A stretch of 64,000 bases of DNA, taken from NCBI GenBank assembly GCA_050011195.1, contig JBEKJO010000002.1, positions 32,346-96,345 on the forward strand, in the 5' to 3' direction. The notes below the pieces were generated by a model that searched no databases, had not been told where the DNA came from, and saw nothing but the letters and a program-made list of their open reading frames with translations. The stretch's first letter is position 1. The number at the start of each line of letters is the position of its first letter. Both the position numbers and the translations under genes were made by a program. This DNA comes from PALSA-1440 sp050011195 (lineage in GTDB: Bacteria > Verrucomicrobiota > Verrucomicrobiia > Limisphaerales > UBA8199). Positions 21,193 through 30,420 of this stretch are shown here, piece by piece.

Positions 21193-22993
21193 TTGCCGGT
21201 TTTGTCTCGACGCGAGGCCTGGCGGGGGTATAATGGCGCAACGATGGTGAGAAACGACCCCGAGCACCAACGTGGACCCGGCGCCCAATGGCCGGATAAT
21301 CCAGGCAAACAGCGATTCGACCAAAAGGACAACCCCATGAAAACAACCTTTCGAGAGCTTACGGTGCCTTGGCCGCTGGTGATATTCCTCCTGCTCCCGG
21401 CACTGACGCACGCCGAAACCCCCGTCCAAGCCTGGGTCCAACGCTACAACGGGCCGGGGAACGGCCTTGACGAAGCCAAAGCCGTGGCGGCGGACGGCAG
21501 CAACAACGTGATCGTGACGGGGTATTCGCTTGGCAACGGCAGCGGTAACGATTACGCAACGCTCAAGTATTCGAGCGCGGGCGTGCCGCTCTGGACCAAC
21601 CGCTACAACGGGCCGGGGAACAGCGATGACTACGCCTGGGCCATGGCGGTGGACGGCAGCAACAACGTGATCGTGACGGGGTATTCGACTGGCACCGCAA
21701 CCAATTACGATTACGCGACGATCAAGTATTCGAGCGCGGGGGTGCCGCTCTGGACCAACCGCTACAACGGGCCGGGCAACGGCGATGACTATGCCTTCGC
21801 CGTGGCGGTGGACGGCAGCAACAACGTCATCGTGACGGGGTATTCAGATAGCGGCGAATACAATTACGACTACGCGACGATCAAGTATTCGAGCGCGGGC
21901 GTGCCGCTCTGGACCGACCGTTACAACGGGCCGGGGAACGACACGGACTACGCCACCGCCGTGGCGGTGGACGGCAGCAACAACGTGATCGTAACGGGCT
22001 ATTCGATTGGCAGCGGAACCGCTGGAGATTATGCGACGCTCAAGTATTCGAGCGCGGGCGTGCCGCTCTGGACCAACCGCTACAACGGGCCGGGGAACGG
22101 CGATGACGGCGCCACCGCCATGGCGGTGGACGGCAATAACAACGTGATCGTGACTGGCTATTCGGATGTCAATGGATACGGAACCAATTACGATTACGCG
22201 ACGCTCAAGTATTCGAGCGCGGGGGTGCCGCTCTGGACCAACCGTTACAACGGGCCGGGGAACAGCGATGACGGCGCCACCGCCGTGGCGGTGGACGGCA
22301 GCAACAACGTGATCGTGACGGGGTATTCCTACAATGGAACGGATTACGATTACGCGACGATCAAGTATTCGAGCGCGGGCGTACCGCTCTGGACCAACCG
22401 CTACAATGGGCCGGGGACCAGCAACGACCGAGCCACTGCTGTGGCGATGGACAGCAGCAACAACGTCATCGTGACGGGGTATTCATCCAACGGAACGAAT
22501 TACGACTATGCGACGATCAAGTATTCCGGCGCAGGCGTGCCGCTCTGGACCAACCGTTACAACGGGCCGGGGAACGGCGATGACGAAGCCTCCGCCGTGG
22601 CGGTGGACCACAGCGGCAACGTGATCGTGACGGGGTATTCCTATGGCAGCGGCAGCGGTGACGACTACGCGACGATCAAGTACGTGTTCCCGCTGGTTAT
22701 TACGGACTTCAAACTGACCAACGGCACTTTCCAAGTGCGGGTGGATAACCTCCAGCCCGGCGCGCTGGAGATCCAAGCCTCCACGAACCTCTCCACCAAC
22801 CTGACGGGTTGGGTGCCGCTATTGACCAACACCACGCCCACCAATGGGCTGTTCTACGCCGACCCGGATGCCGGCGACTACCCCTCGCGGTTTTACCGGG
22901 CGTTCCAATCCCCGTAAACCCGTTTAGCTGGCGGGTAGGCGAGTGGGCGGCGGGGCTGGGCCGGAGGATGCGCCACGGACCTGTCTGGGCAAC
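21193..22993 (+). repeat. Tandem duplication unit 2 (SBBP gene with leader and trailer)
   Basis: This is a direct copy of 19424-21187. The leader contains ggtataatggcgcaacgatgg, parallel to ggcataatggctgccacgatgg in unit 1. The spacing from TTGTCT to this TATAAT is 21 bases in both units, too long for a standard promoter, so a promoter is not claimed. Confidence 0.85.
21337..22917 (+). CDS. Secreted SBBP-repeat beta-propeller protein, copy 2
   Basis: The protein has 526 residues from the ATG at 21337, with the same signal peptide type (VPWPLVIFLLLPALTHAE). It has eight blades that are more uniform than in copy 1 (YNGPGNGDD, AVAVDGSNNVIVTGYS, DYATIKYSSAGVPLWTNR) and the same C-terminal domain ending FYRAFQSP. 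Many blades are nearly identical at the DNA level, which points to recent amplification or gene conversion. The role is unknown. Confidence 0.85.
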   Translation: MKTTFRELTVPWPLVIFLLLPALTHAETPVQAWVQRYNGPGNGLDEAKAVAADGSNNVIVTGYSLGNGSGNDYATLKYSSAGVPLWTNRYNGPGNSDDYAWAMAVDGSNNVIVTGYSTGTATNYDYATIKYSSAGVPLWTNRYNGPGNGDDYAFAVAVDGSNNVIVTGYSDSGEYNYDYATIKYSSAGVPLWTDRYNGPGNDTDYATAVAVDGSNNVIVTGYSIGSGTAGDYATLKYSSAGVPLWTNRYNGPGNGDDGATAMAVDGNNNVIVTGYSDVNGYGTNYDYATLKYSSAGVPLWTNRYNGPGNSDDGATAVAVDGSNNVIVTGYSYNGTDYDYATIKYSSAGVPLWTNRYNGPGTSNDRATAVAMDSSNNVIVTGYSSNGTNYDYATIKYSGAGVPLWTNRYNGPGNGDDEASAVAVDHSGNVIVTGYSYGSGSGDDYATIKYVFPLVITDFKLTNGTFQVRVDNLQPGALEIQASTNLSTNLTGWVPLLTNTTPTNGLFYADPDAGDYPSRFYRAFQSP

Positions 22994-23027
22994 ACGTCCC
23001 GGAGATGCGCCTGGTCGTTGGCGGCCT

Positions 23028-24551
23028 TCACTTCTGTATCTTCCTCAGATCAAACCCCGGCGGGCGCTCATAGGCGGGCACCACTGCGGCAAAGGAATCC
23101 ACCCCGAGATAGTATCCGGTGGCATGATCCGATTTGCCTTTGCACTCGAAGCGCAGGACGTGGGGGCCGGATCTGAGTTTGTGCACGCCCCAGTGGTCTG
23201 ACACCCGTTTGGCCTCTTGGCTGTAGAGGTCCACCACCGCCAGCTCCTCGCCGTCGAGGGTCACACGGTAGATGCCGTAATCGCAGGAGTGGATCAGCTT
23301 GCCCCAAAGATGCGCCGTGATGTCCTTGTCCAGCTTGAACGCGAACTCCACCCAGCCCCGGTCGTCCTTGGGCGTGAAGAACAGTTGTTTACCCTCCTTG
23401 GAAATGCCGGGCAGGTCCTGCACCTGGATCGGATGGTCCGAGTGTTTGGCCGTGGGCACCGCCTTCCAGCCGGTGACCAGTTGCAGCGTCCGCTCCGCCA
23501 GCCGTTCCGGTCCCGGCGGCAACGCGGGCCAGGGCTTGTGCGGCTCGATCTGATACCAGAACGCGACCGAGGACATCAGGTCGTCGCGTTCGATGAAGCC
23601 GCTGCCCGTGCCATCCGGGAAGGTCTGCGAACCCTTGTGTTCGATCTCGACGCGCAGTGATTTCTTGAAGGGCACCGGGTCGGGGACGTGGAACCGGTAG
23701 GCCGAGCCGCGATTGCCCGCCGCATAACCCTCCCAAAGCGGCACGCCGTAGAACGGCCCGTCATGCTGGCGGAATCCCCAGCCGTCGCAGAAGTAATCCT
23801 CCGTGCCCGTGCCCCGCAGGCTCGGTTCGGCTTCGCCATCAATAAAGAAGAAATCGTCGCCCTCGCCATACCAGCCCGCGGACATATTCTGGACGCTTTG
23901 GACGGTGCCGACGTAATGGCCGCGGCCCACGAGGTCGGCGATGAGGTAGTTGCGGCCCATTACGCAGGGAAACTCCTGCCGATACATCGCATGGAAATAC
24001 GCGGTGTCCCTGGGCAGCGACTTGTGCTTCTGCCAGTCAATATAGTAGTAGAACGCGTTGCACCGCTTGTCGCTCTCGTTGGTCACCGTGACGCGGGCTG
24101 ATTTGCGGAAGGGCATGGGCCAGTAGCAGTTCCGCCCCCGCCCATCGGACGAGACCTTGATGGGCAGCGAAACGAAGGGCTTGTCCAGTCCATGGCCGAC
24201 GCCGAAGAAATCCCCAATCGGGCACTCGACGCTGGGATACTTCTCGCCATCCCAGTAAATCCGCAGCGTCAGGAGTCGCGAGTAAAAGGGCGCCGGGTGC
24301 GCGATGGTGTTCCAGAAGTGCGTGATGATGCCCGGGCCTTTGAGGTCCGTCAGCACCAGCGTGCCGCCGGGCGCAATCGGGCGCGAGTCAGCGTTCCCAT
24401 TGCGCCAGTCCGGGTCGGATGACGAGGCCCGCATCGCCTCGAAATCCTTCAGCTTCTCGATCCCCGAGAGCGGGTTGCCGGGTGAAAGTTGGGCGAGCGC
24501 TTGCGCGCACAAACCGAGCGCCAGTCCGAAGGAAAGGAAGCGTGTTTTCAT
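23028..24551 (-). CDS. DUF2961 / GH172 family protein, secreted
   Basis: The protein has 507 residues with a signal peptide (FLSFGLALGLCAQALAQ). DUF2961 features are GPGIITHFWNTIAHP, LRIYWDGEKYPSVECPIGDFFG, FPCVMGRNYLIADLVGRGHYVG, FFIDGEAEPSLRGTGTEDYF and GRNCYWPMPFRKSARV. Members of this family are now classed as GH172 and include enzymes acting on fructose dianhydrides and arabinofuranosyl links; the conserved acidic cluster GEAEP/GTEDYF is the expected catalytic region. The C-terminal about 130 residues form an extra beta domain. The gene is divergent from the UroD-like gene. The substrate is unknown. Confidence 0.88.
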   Translation of the reverse strand: MKTRFLSFGLALGLCAQALAQLSPGNPLSGIEKLKDFEAMRASSSDPDWRNGNADSRPIAPGGTLVLTDLKGPGIITHFWNTIAHPAPFYSRLLTLRIYWDGEKYPSVECPIGDFFGVGHGLDKPFVSLPIKVSSDGRGRNCYWPMPFRKSARVTVTNESDKRCNAFYYYIDWQKHKSLPRDTAYFHAMYRQEFPCVMGRNYLIADLVGRGHYVGTVQSVQNMSAGWYGEGDDFFFIDGEAEPSLRGTGTEDYFCDGWGFRQHDGPFYGVPLWEGYAAGNRGSAYRFHVPDPVPFKKSLRVEIEHKGSQTFPDGTGSGFIERDDLMSSVAFWYQIEPHKPWPALPPGPERLAERTLQLVTGWKAVPTAKHSDHPIQVQDLPGISKEGKQLFFTPKDDRGWVEFAFKLDKDITAHLWGKLIHSCDYGIYRVTLDGEELAVVDLYSQEAKRVSDHWGVHKLRSGPHVLRFECKGKSDHATGYYLGVDSFAAVVPAYERPPGFDLRKIQK

Positions 24552-24624
24552 GGTGATATGCGTGTCAGAGTCAACTTTTGCGGGCGCGGATATACAGGGT
24601 TCTTCCGGTTAATGCAACTGAAGA

Positions 24625-24676
24625 CTGCGGATTTTGCTAGCCCGGAACACTGCCCGGGCGCTACGCTCCTCCGCAG
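24625..24676 (+). promoter_or_regulatory. Two-tier hairpin directly before the UroD-like start codon
   Basis: The outer stem pairs CTGCGGA (24625-24631) with TCCGCAG (24670-24676); the inner stem pairs GCCCGG (24640-24645) with CCGGGC (24654-24659). It ends 4 bases before the ATG at 24681, and no Shine-Dalgarno sequence is seen. Confidence 0.45.
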
Positions 24677-24680
24677 CCTT

Positions 24681-26123
24681 ATGAACACGGAACAACTCTA
24701 CCAGCAACGCCTCAACCGCTACATCACCGCCCTGCGCAACGAGAAGCCGGACATGGTTCCCCTCCGGCCCTTCGTCGCGGAGTTCACCGCCAAGTACGCG
24801 GGCTACACCTGTCAGGAGGTCGCCCACGATTACAACAAGGCGTTCGAGGCCGCCATCAAGACTGCCAAGGATTTCGGCTGGGAAGCCGTCGTGCCGAACA
24901 TGGTCTATGTCTGGACCGGGCTGGCGCAAGCGGTCGGCCTCCGCTATTATGGCATCCCCGGCATCGGCATCCCGCACGAAAGCGGCTTCAACTACATCGA
25001 GCCGCCCGAGGACCAGGCCTTCATGCGCGCCGACGAATACGACGCGCTCATCGCCGATCCCACGGCGTTCCTTTACAACGTCTGGCTCCCCCGCGCTTCC
25101 ACCGAGGTCAGCAAGATCGGCGGGCCAGCGACCTACCGCAACAACCTCTCTTTCGTGAAGGGCGCCATGGCGATGCTCTCCTATTTCTACGCCTTCGGCC
25201 CCCAAATCGCCCGGCTCCGCACTGAGTGCGGCACGGCCTCCGCTATTGCGGGCATCTTCAAGGCCCCCTTCGACATCCTTGCCGACAAACTGCGCGGCTA
25301 TGTCGGCCTCACGATGGACATGCAGACGCAGCCCAACAACGTCCTCAAAGCGTGCGAGGCCCTCATGCCCCATCTGTGCCACGTGGGCCTGACCACCGCT
25401 GACGCGGCTAAGCAAGTCCCCATCGGCTTCTGGATGCACCGCGGGTGCGTGCCCTTCATCAATCCAAGGACGTTCGCCTCTCACAATTGGCCGACCCTCA
25501 AGCCCATTATCGAGGAGTTCTGGAAGAACGGCCACCAAACCTTGTTCTACGCCGAAGGCAAATGGCGCCACCATTTCGACGCCTTCCGCGAACTGCCCGA
25601 CCGCAGCATCGTTTTCCACTGCGACCAGGACGACATCTTCCACGTCCACCGCAAACTCCACGACAAGTTCGCCCTCAGCGGCGGCATTCCCAACCTGCTG
25701 CTCAGCTACGGCCAACCGGGCGAAGTCCGCGCCTTCTGCCGGCGGGTCATTGACGAAGTCGCCCGCGACGGCGGCTACATCATGGATGCCGGCGCGATCA
25801 TGCAGGACGACACCAGCATCGAGAACCTCCGCGTCATGACCCAAACGGCGCGCGAGCACGGCGTTTATAGCGCGGGCACCTACAAACCGCCCGTCCCCAC
25901 ACCGCCCTGCGAAGTGCCGGCGTCGGTGGCGGACCGCCAAAAGCTCAACGGCATGAAAGGCCGCCCGCAGCCGCGCGTCCGGCCCGGCGTCTGTTTCCCG
26001 TGGGAGGAGCGCGTCAAGGAACTCCCGGAAATCACCGGCAGCCCCGAGCTCGTCCGCCGAATATGGGAAGACATCGACTCCTTCGGAAACATGTATATCT
26101 GGCAACTCCTGCTGAGCTTTTAA
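24681..26123 (+). CDS. Uroporphyrinogen-decarboxylase (URO-D/MtaA) family protein
   Basis: The protein has 480 residues from the ATG at 24681; the longer frame would overlap the divergent gene and run through the hairpin. URO-D-like TIM-barrel features are VPLRPFVAEFTAKYAGYTCQ near the N-terminus, a central FKAPFDILADKLRGYVGLTMDM and the C-terminal DQDDIFHVHRKLHDKFALSG. The protein is longer than true HemE (about 350) and lacks its N-terminal signature, so a corrinoid- or methyl-transfer role as in MtaA/CmuA-type proteins is more likely than haem synthesis. This is an inference. Family members are multiplied in Verrucomicrobia and Planctomycetes. Confidence 0.82.
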   Translation: MNTEQLYQQRLNRYITALRNEKPDMVPLRPFVAEFTAKYAGYTCQEVAHDYNKAFEAAIKTAKDFGWEAVVPNMVYVWTGLAQAVGLRYYGIPGIGIPHESGFNYIEPPEDQAFMRADEYDALIADPTAFLYNVWLPRASTEVSKIGGPATYRNNLSFVKGAMAMLSYFYAFGPQIARLRTECGTASAIAGIFKAPFDILADKLRGYVGLTMDMQTQPNNVLKACEALMPHLCHVGLTTADAAKQVPIGFWMHRGCVPFINPRTFASHNWPTLKPIIEEFWKNGHQTLFYAEGKWRHHFDAFRELPDRSIVFHCDQDDIFHVHRKLHDKFALSGGIPNLLLSYGQPGEVRAFCRRVIDEVARDGGYIMDAGAIMQDDTSIENLRVMTQTAREHGVYSAGTYKPPVPTPPCEVPASVADRQKLNGMKGRPQPRVRPGVCFPWEERVKELPEITGSPELVRRIWEDIDSFGNMYIWQLLLSF

Positions 26124-26220
26124 TCCAATCCCGGAACCGACACCTTGCCCGCCTCAACCGCTCTCTGCGCCCTTGACTTCAGCCACGGGACTTTGGATGG
26201 TGGATTAGAGACTGAGAGCT

Positions 26221-26457
26221 ATGCCTTTGTACGAATACGAACTCTGCCAAGGGGACTGTGCGGTGTGCGGGGGGAAGTTCACCTTGCGCCGGCCGCTCTC
26301 AGCGGCGCCGTTGACCCAATGCCCGGCGTGCAAAAAGCCGGTTCGCCGGGTGTGGTCCACTTTCAATTCGCCCAAGGCGCTTTCGATCTCGGACGCCAAG
26401 AAGGCCGGCTTCACCGTCCTCAAGCGCGTCAGCAAGGGCGAATACGAGCGTCAATAA
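26221..26457 (+). CDS. FmdB-like zinc-ribbon regulatory protein
   Basis: The protein has 78 residues: MPLYEYELCQGDCAVCGGKF, then CPACKKPVRRVWSTFNSPKAL. Four Cys in two CxxC-type knuckles plus the starting MPxYEY are the FmdB/CxxC_CXXC_SSSS pattern. These small zinc-ribbon proteins are of uncertain function. The gene lies 59 bp upstream of the NAD(P)HX repair gene. Confidence 0.85.
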   Translation: MPLYEYELCQGDCAVCGGKFTLRRPLSAAPLTQCPACKKPVRRVWSTFNSPKALSISDAKKAGFTVLKRVSKGEYERQ

Positions 26458-26516
26458 GGGAATAAGCCCAACGATTCCACTTTCGTTGCGGCCCGGAGTG
26501 TGTATCTTCCCGCGCC

Positions 26517-27959
26517 ATGCCAGTACCGGTAATCAGCATTGCACAGATGCGCGACTGGGAACAGGCCACTTGGGCCGCCGGTCAAACGGAAGCGGAAGTC
26601 ATTCGCCGTGTCGGGAGGTCTGTCGCCCGCAGCGCCCTTCAGTTGACGCAGCCCGGGGACCTGATCCTGATCCTCGCGGGCAAAGGCCACAACGGGGAGG
26701 ACGCCCGCAGCGCCCGCGAACACCTCGCCGACCGCCGGGTCGAGGTGCTGGACGTGACGGAGACCGCCGCCGATCTGGCGAAGCTGGACACGCTGCTCAC
26801 ATTGCGCCCGGCCCTGACGGTGGATGGTCTGTTCGGCATCGGCCTGGATCGGCCGCTGGGGCCGGGCTGGGTCAGTTTTATCGAGCGCGTTAATGCCGCG
26901 CGCTTGCCGGTGCTGGCCGTGGATGTGCCGTCCGGTTTGAATGGCGACACGGGTGAGCCGCAAGAGGCGGCGATCGAAGCCTCAGTGACGCTTACGGTGG
27001 GCGCGCCCAAGACCGGGTTGCTGCGGGAGGTGGCCTGGCCGTTTGTGGGGCGGCTCGAAGTCGCCCCGGACGTGGGTCTGGCGCCCTGCCCGCACCAAAG
27101 CGAGGTGCAGTGGACTTTGCCGGAGGATTTCGCGGGTTACCCGCCTCAGCGCGCGGCGGCGACGCACAAAGGCAACTATGGCCATTTGGCGATTGTGGCG
27201 GGGAGCCTGGGTTATCATGGCGCGGCGGTGCTGGCGGCGCGCGGCGCCCAACGAGCGCAACCGGGATTAATCACCCTGCATACCCTTGAAGCGGTTTATC
27301 ATGCCATCGCGCCGCAACTGGAGGCGGTGATGGTCTCGGTCTGGCTGCCGCAGGGCAATCTGCCCGGCCTGCACGACGCGATCCTGTTGGGTCCGGGGCT
27401 GGCGGCGGCTGACATGCCCGACCAGATGAAGATACTGACGCGGCATCTGTGGCGCGACTCGTTCCTGCCGGTTGTGGCCGATGCCAGCGCGCTGGACTGG
27501 TTGCCGCTCGACCCTGTCCCCAAAAATGCCCTGCGTGTCATCACCCCGCATCCGGGGGAGGCGGCGCGGTTGTTGCGCACGACCCCGCAGCAAGTGCAAG
27601 CCAACCGGCTGAATACCCTGCGCAACGTTTCGCGGCGCTTCGGCAATGCCTGGGTCGTCTTGAAAGGCCACCAAACACTCATTGGCCGCAGCTCGGGAGA
27701 CGTCTATGTGAATTCGTCCGGCAATCCGCATCTGGCCCAAGGCGGCAGCGGCGACGTGCTGGCCGGCTATCTCGCCGGTTTGCTGGCCCAACCCGAGTTA
27801 CGGGCCGACCTGCTCCAGACAATTCGTTACGCGGTGTGGCAGCACGGCGCCGCGGCAGACCGCCTTCAGGCCCTGCGGCCTAACTGGGTGGTGGAGGATT
27901 TGGTTGAGGCCGTGGGCACGGTGAAGAGCCGCGGAGCGCCGGCCTCCTCGCCGGCTTAA
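26517..27959 (+). CDS. nnr: Bifunctional NAD(P)H-hydrate epimerase / ADP- or ATP-dependent dehydratase
   Basis: The protein has 480 residues. The N-terminal epimerase half has the opening ISIAQMRDWEQAT, the loop LAGKGHNGEDA and VDGLFGIGLDRPL followed by VDVPSGLNGDTGE. The C-terminal dehydratase half has HKGNYGHLAIVAGSLGYHGAAVLAA, LGPGL, VITPHPGEAARLL and AQGGSGDVLAGYLAGLL. Together they repair hydrated NADH and NADPH in the cytoplasm: NnrE interconverts the R and S forms and NnrD restores the dinucleotide. The C-terminal tail RGAPASSPA is encoded by a palindromic low-complexity stretch and may be a repeat-derived extension. Confidence 0.95.
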   Translation: MPVPVISIAQMRDWEQATWAAGQTEAEVIRRVGRSVARSALQLTQPGDLILILAGKGHNGEDARSAREHLADRRVEVLDVTETAADLAKLDTLLTLRPALTVDGLFGIGLDRPLGPGWVSFIERVNAARLPVLAVDVPSGLNGDTGEPQEAAIEASVTLTVGAPKTGLLREVAWPFVGRLEVAPDVGLAPCPHQSEVQWTLPEDFAGYPPQRAAATHKGNYGHLAIVAGSLGYHGAAVLAARGAQRAQPGLITLHTLEAVYHAIAPQLEAVMVSVWLPQGNLPGLHDAILLGPGLAAADMPDQMKILTRHLWRDSFLPVVADASALDWLPLDPVPKNALRVITPHPGEAARLLRTTPQQVQANRLNTLRNVSRRFGNAWVVLKGHQTLIGRSSGDVYVNSSGNPHLAQGGSGDVLAGYLAGLLAQPELRADLLQTIRYAVWQHGAAADRLQALRPNWVVEDLVEAVGTVKSRGAPASSPA

Positions 27960-28109
27960 CCCGTCGGCATTCCGACTGGAAAACGCGCCTCTCCGACATT
28001 CTCATGCTCTACGCCGGCGTGGACGCCGCCACTCCGCGACTTCGCAATGGCCCTGGGCCATGGGCTTGCCGCCCCGCAATTTTGCTTCCGTTGGCTGGCG
28101 CCATCTGTT

Positions 28110-29117
28110 ATGCCCATTCTCATGGTGCGGACATTTTGGTTAGTCGTCGCCTTGTTGATCTGCGGGTGGGTTGCTCCCATGGCCCGGGCCGACACGTTTA
28201 AGCTCACCAACGGTGAGGAGATCACCGGTGAATTGTTGGCCGGGTCGGCCAATGACGCGGGGGTGCAGATCAAGGTGGGAGAAGATGAGTACAAACGCCT
28301 GCCGTGGGCCAGTTTCTCCCAGGAGGACTTGAAGAAGTTCGCTAAGGTTCAGAAACTCGAGCCCCTGGTCGAGCCGTTTATCGAAATAACACAGGAGGAG
28401 AAGATCAAGAAGACCGAGGTCAACATCAAACAACCCGCGCGCCTGGAACGGCCCGCCCCCCAATCCTTGCTCGGCGCGCTCTCTTCTTCCGGCCTCGGGC
28501 TGTTGGTGATGCTGCTGCTTTATGCGGCTAATATCTACGCCGGGTATGAGGTTTCCATCTTCCGGGCCCGACCGGCGGCGCTGGTCTGCGGCGTCTCTGC
28601 CCTGCTGCCGCTCGCGGGGCCGATTATCTTCCTGTCCCTGCCCACCAAGATAGCCCCGGCCGAGGAAACCTGGGAGACCGTGGGGGCCGCCGCCCCCGAG
28701 ACCGCCGCGCCAGACGCGGTCAATCCGATGCAGGCGGACGGCGCGGAGCACCCAACGACATTGCGCCTGGCGAGTTCGGAACCAGCGGGCGCCGTGAGAT
28801 TGGGGCATTTCGAGGGAGGGGAGGACAAGCCCGCCATTCCGCCTGCCACGAAGTACCAGCGCGGCCAGTTCACCTTCAACCGCCGCTTCTTCGAGACCAA
28901 GTTCCCCGGCTTCTTCGGCGTCATTCGTCGCGATGCGGACCGGGACATGGTGCTGGTCATCAAATCGTCGCGCGGCGAATACACCGGCCAGCGGATCAGC
29001 CGCATCGCCGCCAACGATCTCCACTTGCAGGTCCAGCGCGGCCACGCCTCGGAAGAAGTCATGATCCCCTTCGTCGAGATTCAGGAGATCAAGTTGAAGC
29101 ACAAAGACGCCAAGTGA
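28110..29117 (+). CDS. Membrane protein of unknown function with SH3-like N-terminal segment
   Basis: The protein has 335 residues if started at the ATG at 28110; 28122 is also possible. A signal peptide (FWLVVALLICGWVAPMARA) precedes FKLTNGEEITGELLAG, a small beta domain common in Verrucomicrobia. Two membrane segments follow (about 130-190: GLLVMLLLYAANIYAGYEV and ALVCGVSALLPLAGPIIFL), then a disordered linker and a C-terminal region (QFTFNRRFFETKFPGFFGVI) with a second beta domain (GEYTGQRISRIAANDL). It is the first gene of a tight cluster with a zinc ribbon and fmt. No function is assigned. Confidence 0.75.
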   Translation: MPILMVRTFWLVVALLICGWVAPMARADTFKLTNGEEITGELLAGSANDAGVQIKVGEDEYKRLPWASFSQEDLKKFAKVQKLEPLVEPFIEITQEEKIKKTEVNIKQPARLERPAPQSLLGALSSSGLGLLVMLLLYAANIYAGYEVSIFRARPAALVCGVSALLPLAGPIIFLSLPTKIAPAEETWETVGAAAPETAAPDAVNPMQADGAEHPTTLRLASSEPAGAVRLGHFEGGEDKPAIPPATKYQRGQFTFNRRFFETKFPGFFGVIRRDADRDMVLVIKSSRGEYTGQRISRIAANDLHLQVQRGHASEEVMIPFVEIQEIKLKHKDAK

Positions 29118-29118
29118 A

Positions 29119-29355
29119 ATGTCGCAGCAGTTTGGCACCTTCACCGCCAGCGAACTCTATTGCCCGAAGTGCGGTCGCGCCCAGCCGGTCCGCGAAAGGC
29201 TCCTGTTGGTGCTGCCCAACGGTGAACTCCACGAGTTCCTCTGTTCCCGCTGCGCCACCTCGCTGGGCAAACGCACGGTGACCGGGCCGGCGGTGACGCC
29301 TGCGGCGCGCCGACCGCAACTGCGGCCCCCCCGAACCCGCCGGCTGCTGCGGTAG
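29119..29355 (+). CDS. Small double-CxxC zinc-ribbon protein
   Basis: The protein has 78 residues with YCPKCGRAQ and FLCSRCATS knuckles and a basic, Arg/Pro-rich tail. It starts 1 bp after the membrane-protein stop and ends 21 bp before fmt, so it is probably cotranscribed. Nucleic acid or protein binding is possible; the function is unknown. Confidence 0.65.
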   Translation: MSQQFGTFTASELYCPKCGRAQPVRERLLLVLPNGELHEFLCSRCATSLGKRTVTGPAVTPAARRPQLRPPRTRRLLR

Positions 29356-29376
29356 CCCACAGCCTTCCCCCCGCTC

Positions 29377-30324
29377 ATGGCTGCATTGCGAATCGTTTTC
29401 ATGGGCACGGCCGAACTGTCCTGTGACAGCCTGCGGGCGTTGCTTGCATCACCCGCCTTCCAGGTTGTGGCGGTGGTCACACAGCCGGACCGTCCCAAGG
29501 GTCGGGAGCTGAAGCTGCAACCCTCGCCCGTGAAGCAACTCGCCCTGCACGCCGGTCTCCCGGTCCTCCAGCCCGAACGCGCGCGCGATGAGGTCTTCCT
29601 CAGCGCCCTTCGCGAGTTGCAGCCGGACCTGATCGCCGTGGCGGCCTATGGCCAGATTCTGCCGCAAAGCATCCTGGACTTGCCGCGCTTCGGTTGCCTC
29701 AACCTCCACACTTCCCTGCTGCCCAGGTATCGCGGCGCGGCGCCGATTCAATGGGCCATCCTCAACGGCGATGCCGAGACCGGCGTTACGATCATGAAGA
29801 TGGACGCGGGCCTGGACACCGGTGACATTCTGGCTCAGGCGACGACTCTGATTCACCCGGAAGACAACTCGGAGACGCTGCACGATCGGCTCGCCCGCAT
29901 GGGCGCGGAGTTGCTGGTGCGGACCCTGCCCGATTATGTCGCCGGCAAGCTCCTTGCCCGGCCCCAACCGGTCGAGGGAGCCAGCTACGCCCCTAAGATC
30001 AAGAAGCAGGACGGGCGCCTCGATTGGACCCAGCCGGCGCGCGCCCTCTGGAATCGAGTGCGCGGCTTGGTGCCCTGGCCCGGGGCGTTCAGTTGTTTGC
30101 CCGGCCAACCCCAACCGCACCTGCTCAAAATCTGGCAGGCGGAGGTCGTGGAACGCTCCGGCCAGCCCGGCGAAGTCTTGCAGGCCGACAAAGCCGGCCT
30201 TGTGGTTGGCTGTGGCCGCGAGGCTCTGCGCATACTGACCTTGCAGCGCGAAGGCGGCCGCCGTCTGCCCGCGCCTGAATTCCTCGCCGGACACCCGTTG
30301 AAACCCGGCCAAAAGCTGGGCTGA
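29377..30324 (+). CDS. fmt: Methionyl-tRNA formyltransferase
   Basis: The protein has 315 residues, the usual size. The N-terminus RIVFMGTAELSCDSLRALL, the formyl-transferase motif HTSLLPRYRGAAPIQWAIL and GDAETGVTIMKMDAGLDTGDIL are diagnostic. The C-terminal OB-fold domain binds tRNA (YAPKIKKQDGRLDWTQPA, RGLVPWPGAF). It formylates initiator Met-tRNA using 10-formyl-tetrahydrofolate. The usual partner def is not next to it. Confidence 0.96.
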   Translation: MAALRIVFMGTAELSCDSLRALLASPAFQVVAVVTQPDRPKGRELKLQPSPVKQLALHAGLPVLQPERARDEVFLSALRELQPDLIAVAAYGQILPQSILDLPRFGCLNLHTSLLPRYRGAAPIQWAILNGDAETGVTIMKMDAGLDTGDILAQATTLIHPEDNSETLHDRLARMGAELLVRTLPDYVAGKLLARPQPVEGASYAPKIKKQDGRLDWTQPARALWNRVRGLVPWPGAFSCLPGQPQPHLLKIWQAEVVERSGQPGEVLQADKAGLVVGCGREALRILTLQREGGRRLPAPEFLAGHPLKPGQKLG

Positions 30325-30420
30325 GGCCCTGCGTTAAACCCGTCGAAAAGGGAGCCCGCTACCCATTCATCATTTGCCTTGACTCTGACATGGTGCCCCC
30401 GTAGTCTCACTCAGTTTTGT

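Noticed and set aside
21193..21336. TATAAT at about 21229 as a -10 box of SBBP copy 2
   Set aside because: The nearest TTGTCT is 21 bases away in both copies; spacing is too long for a standard promoter.
24609..26105. 498-codon minus-strand frame
   Set aside because: It is antisense to the UroD-like gene, which has clear family motifs.
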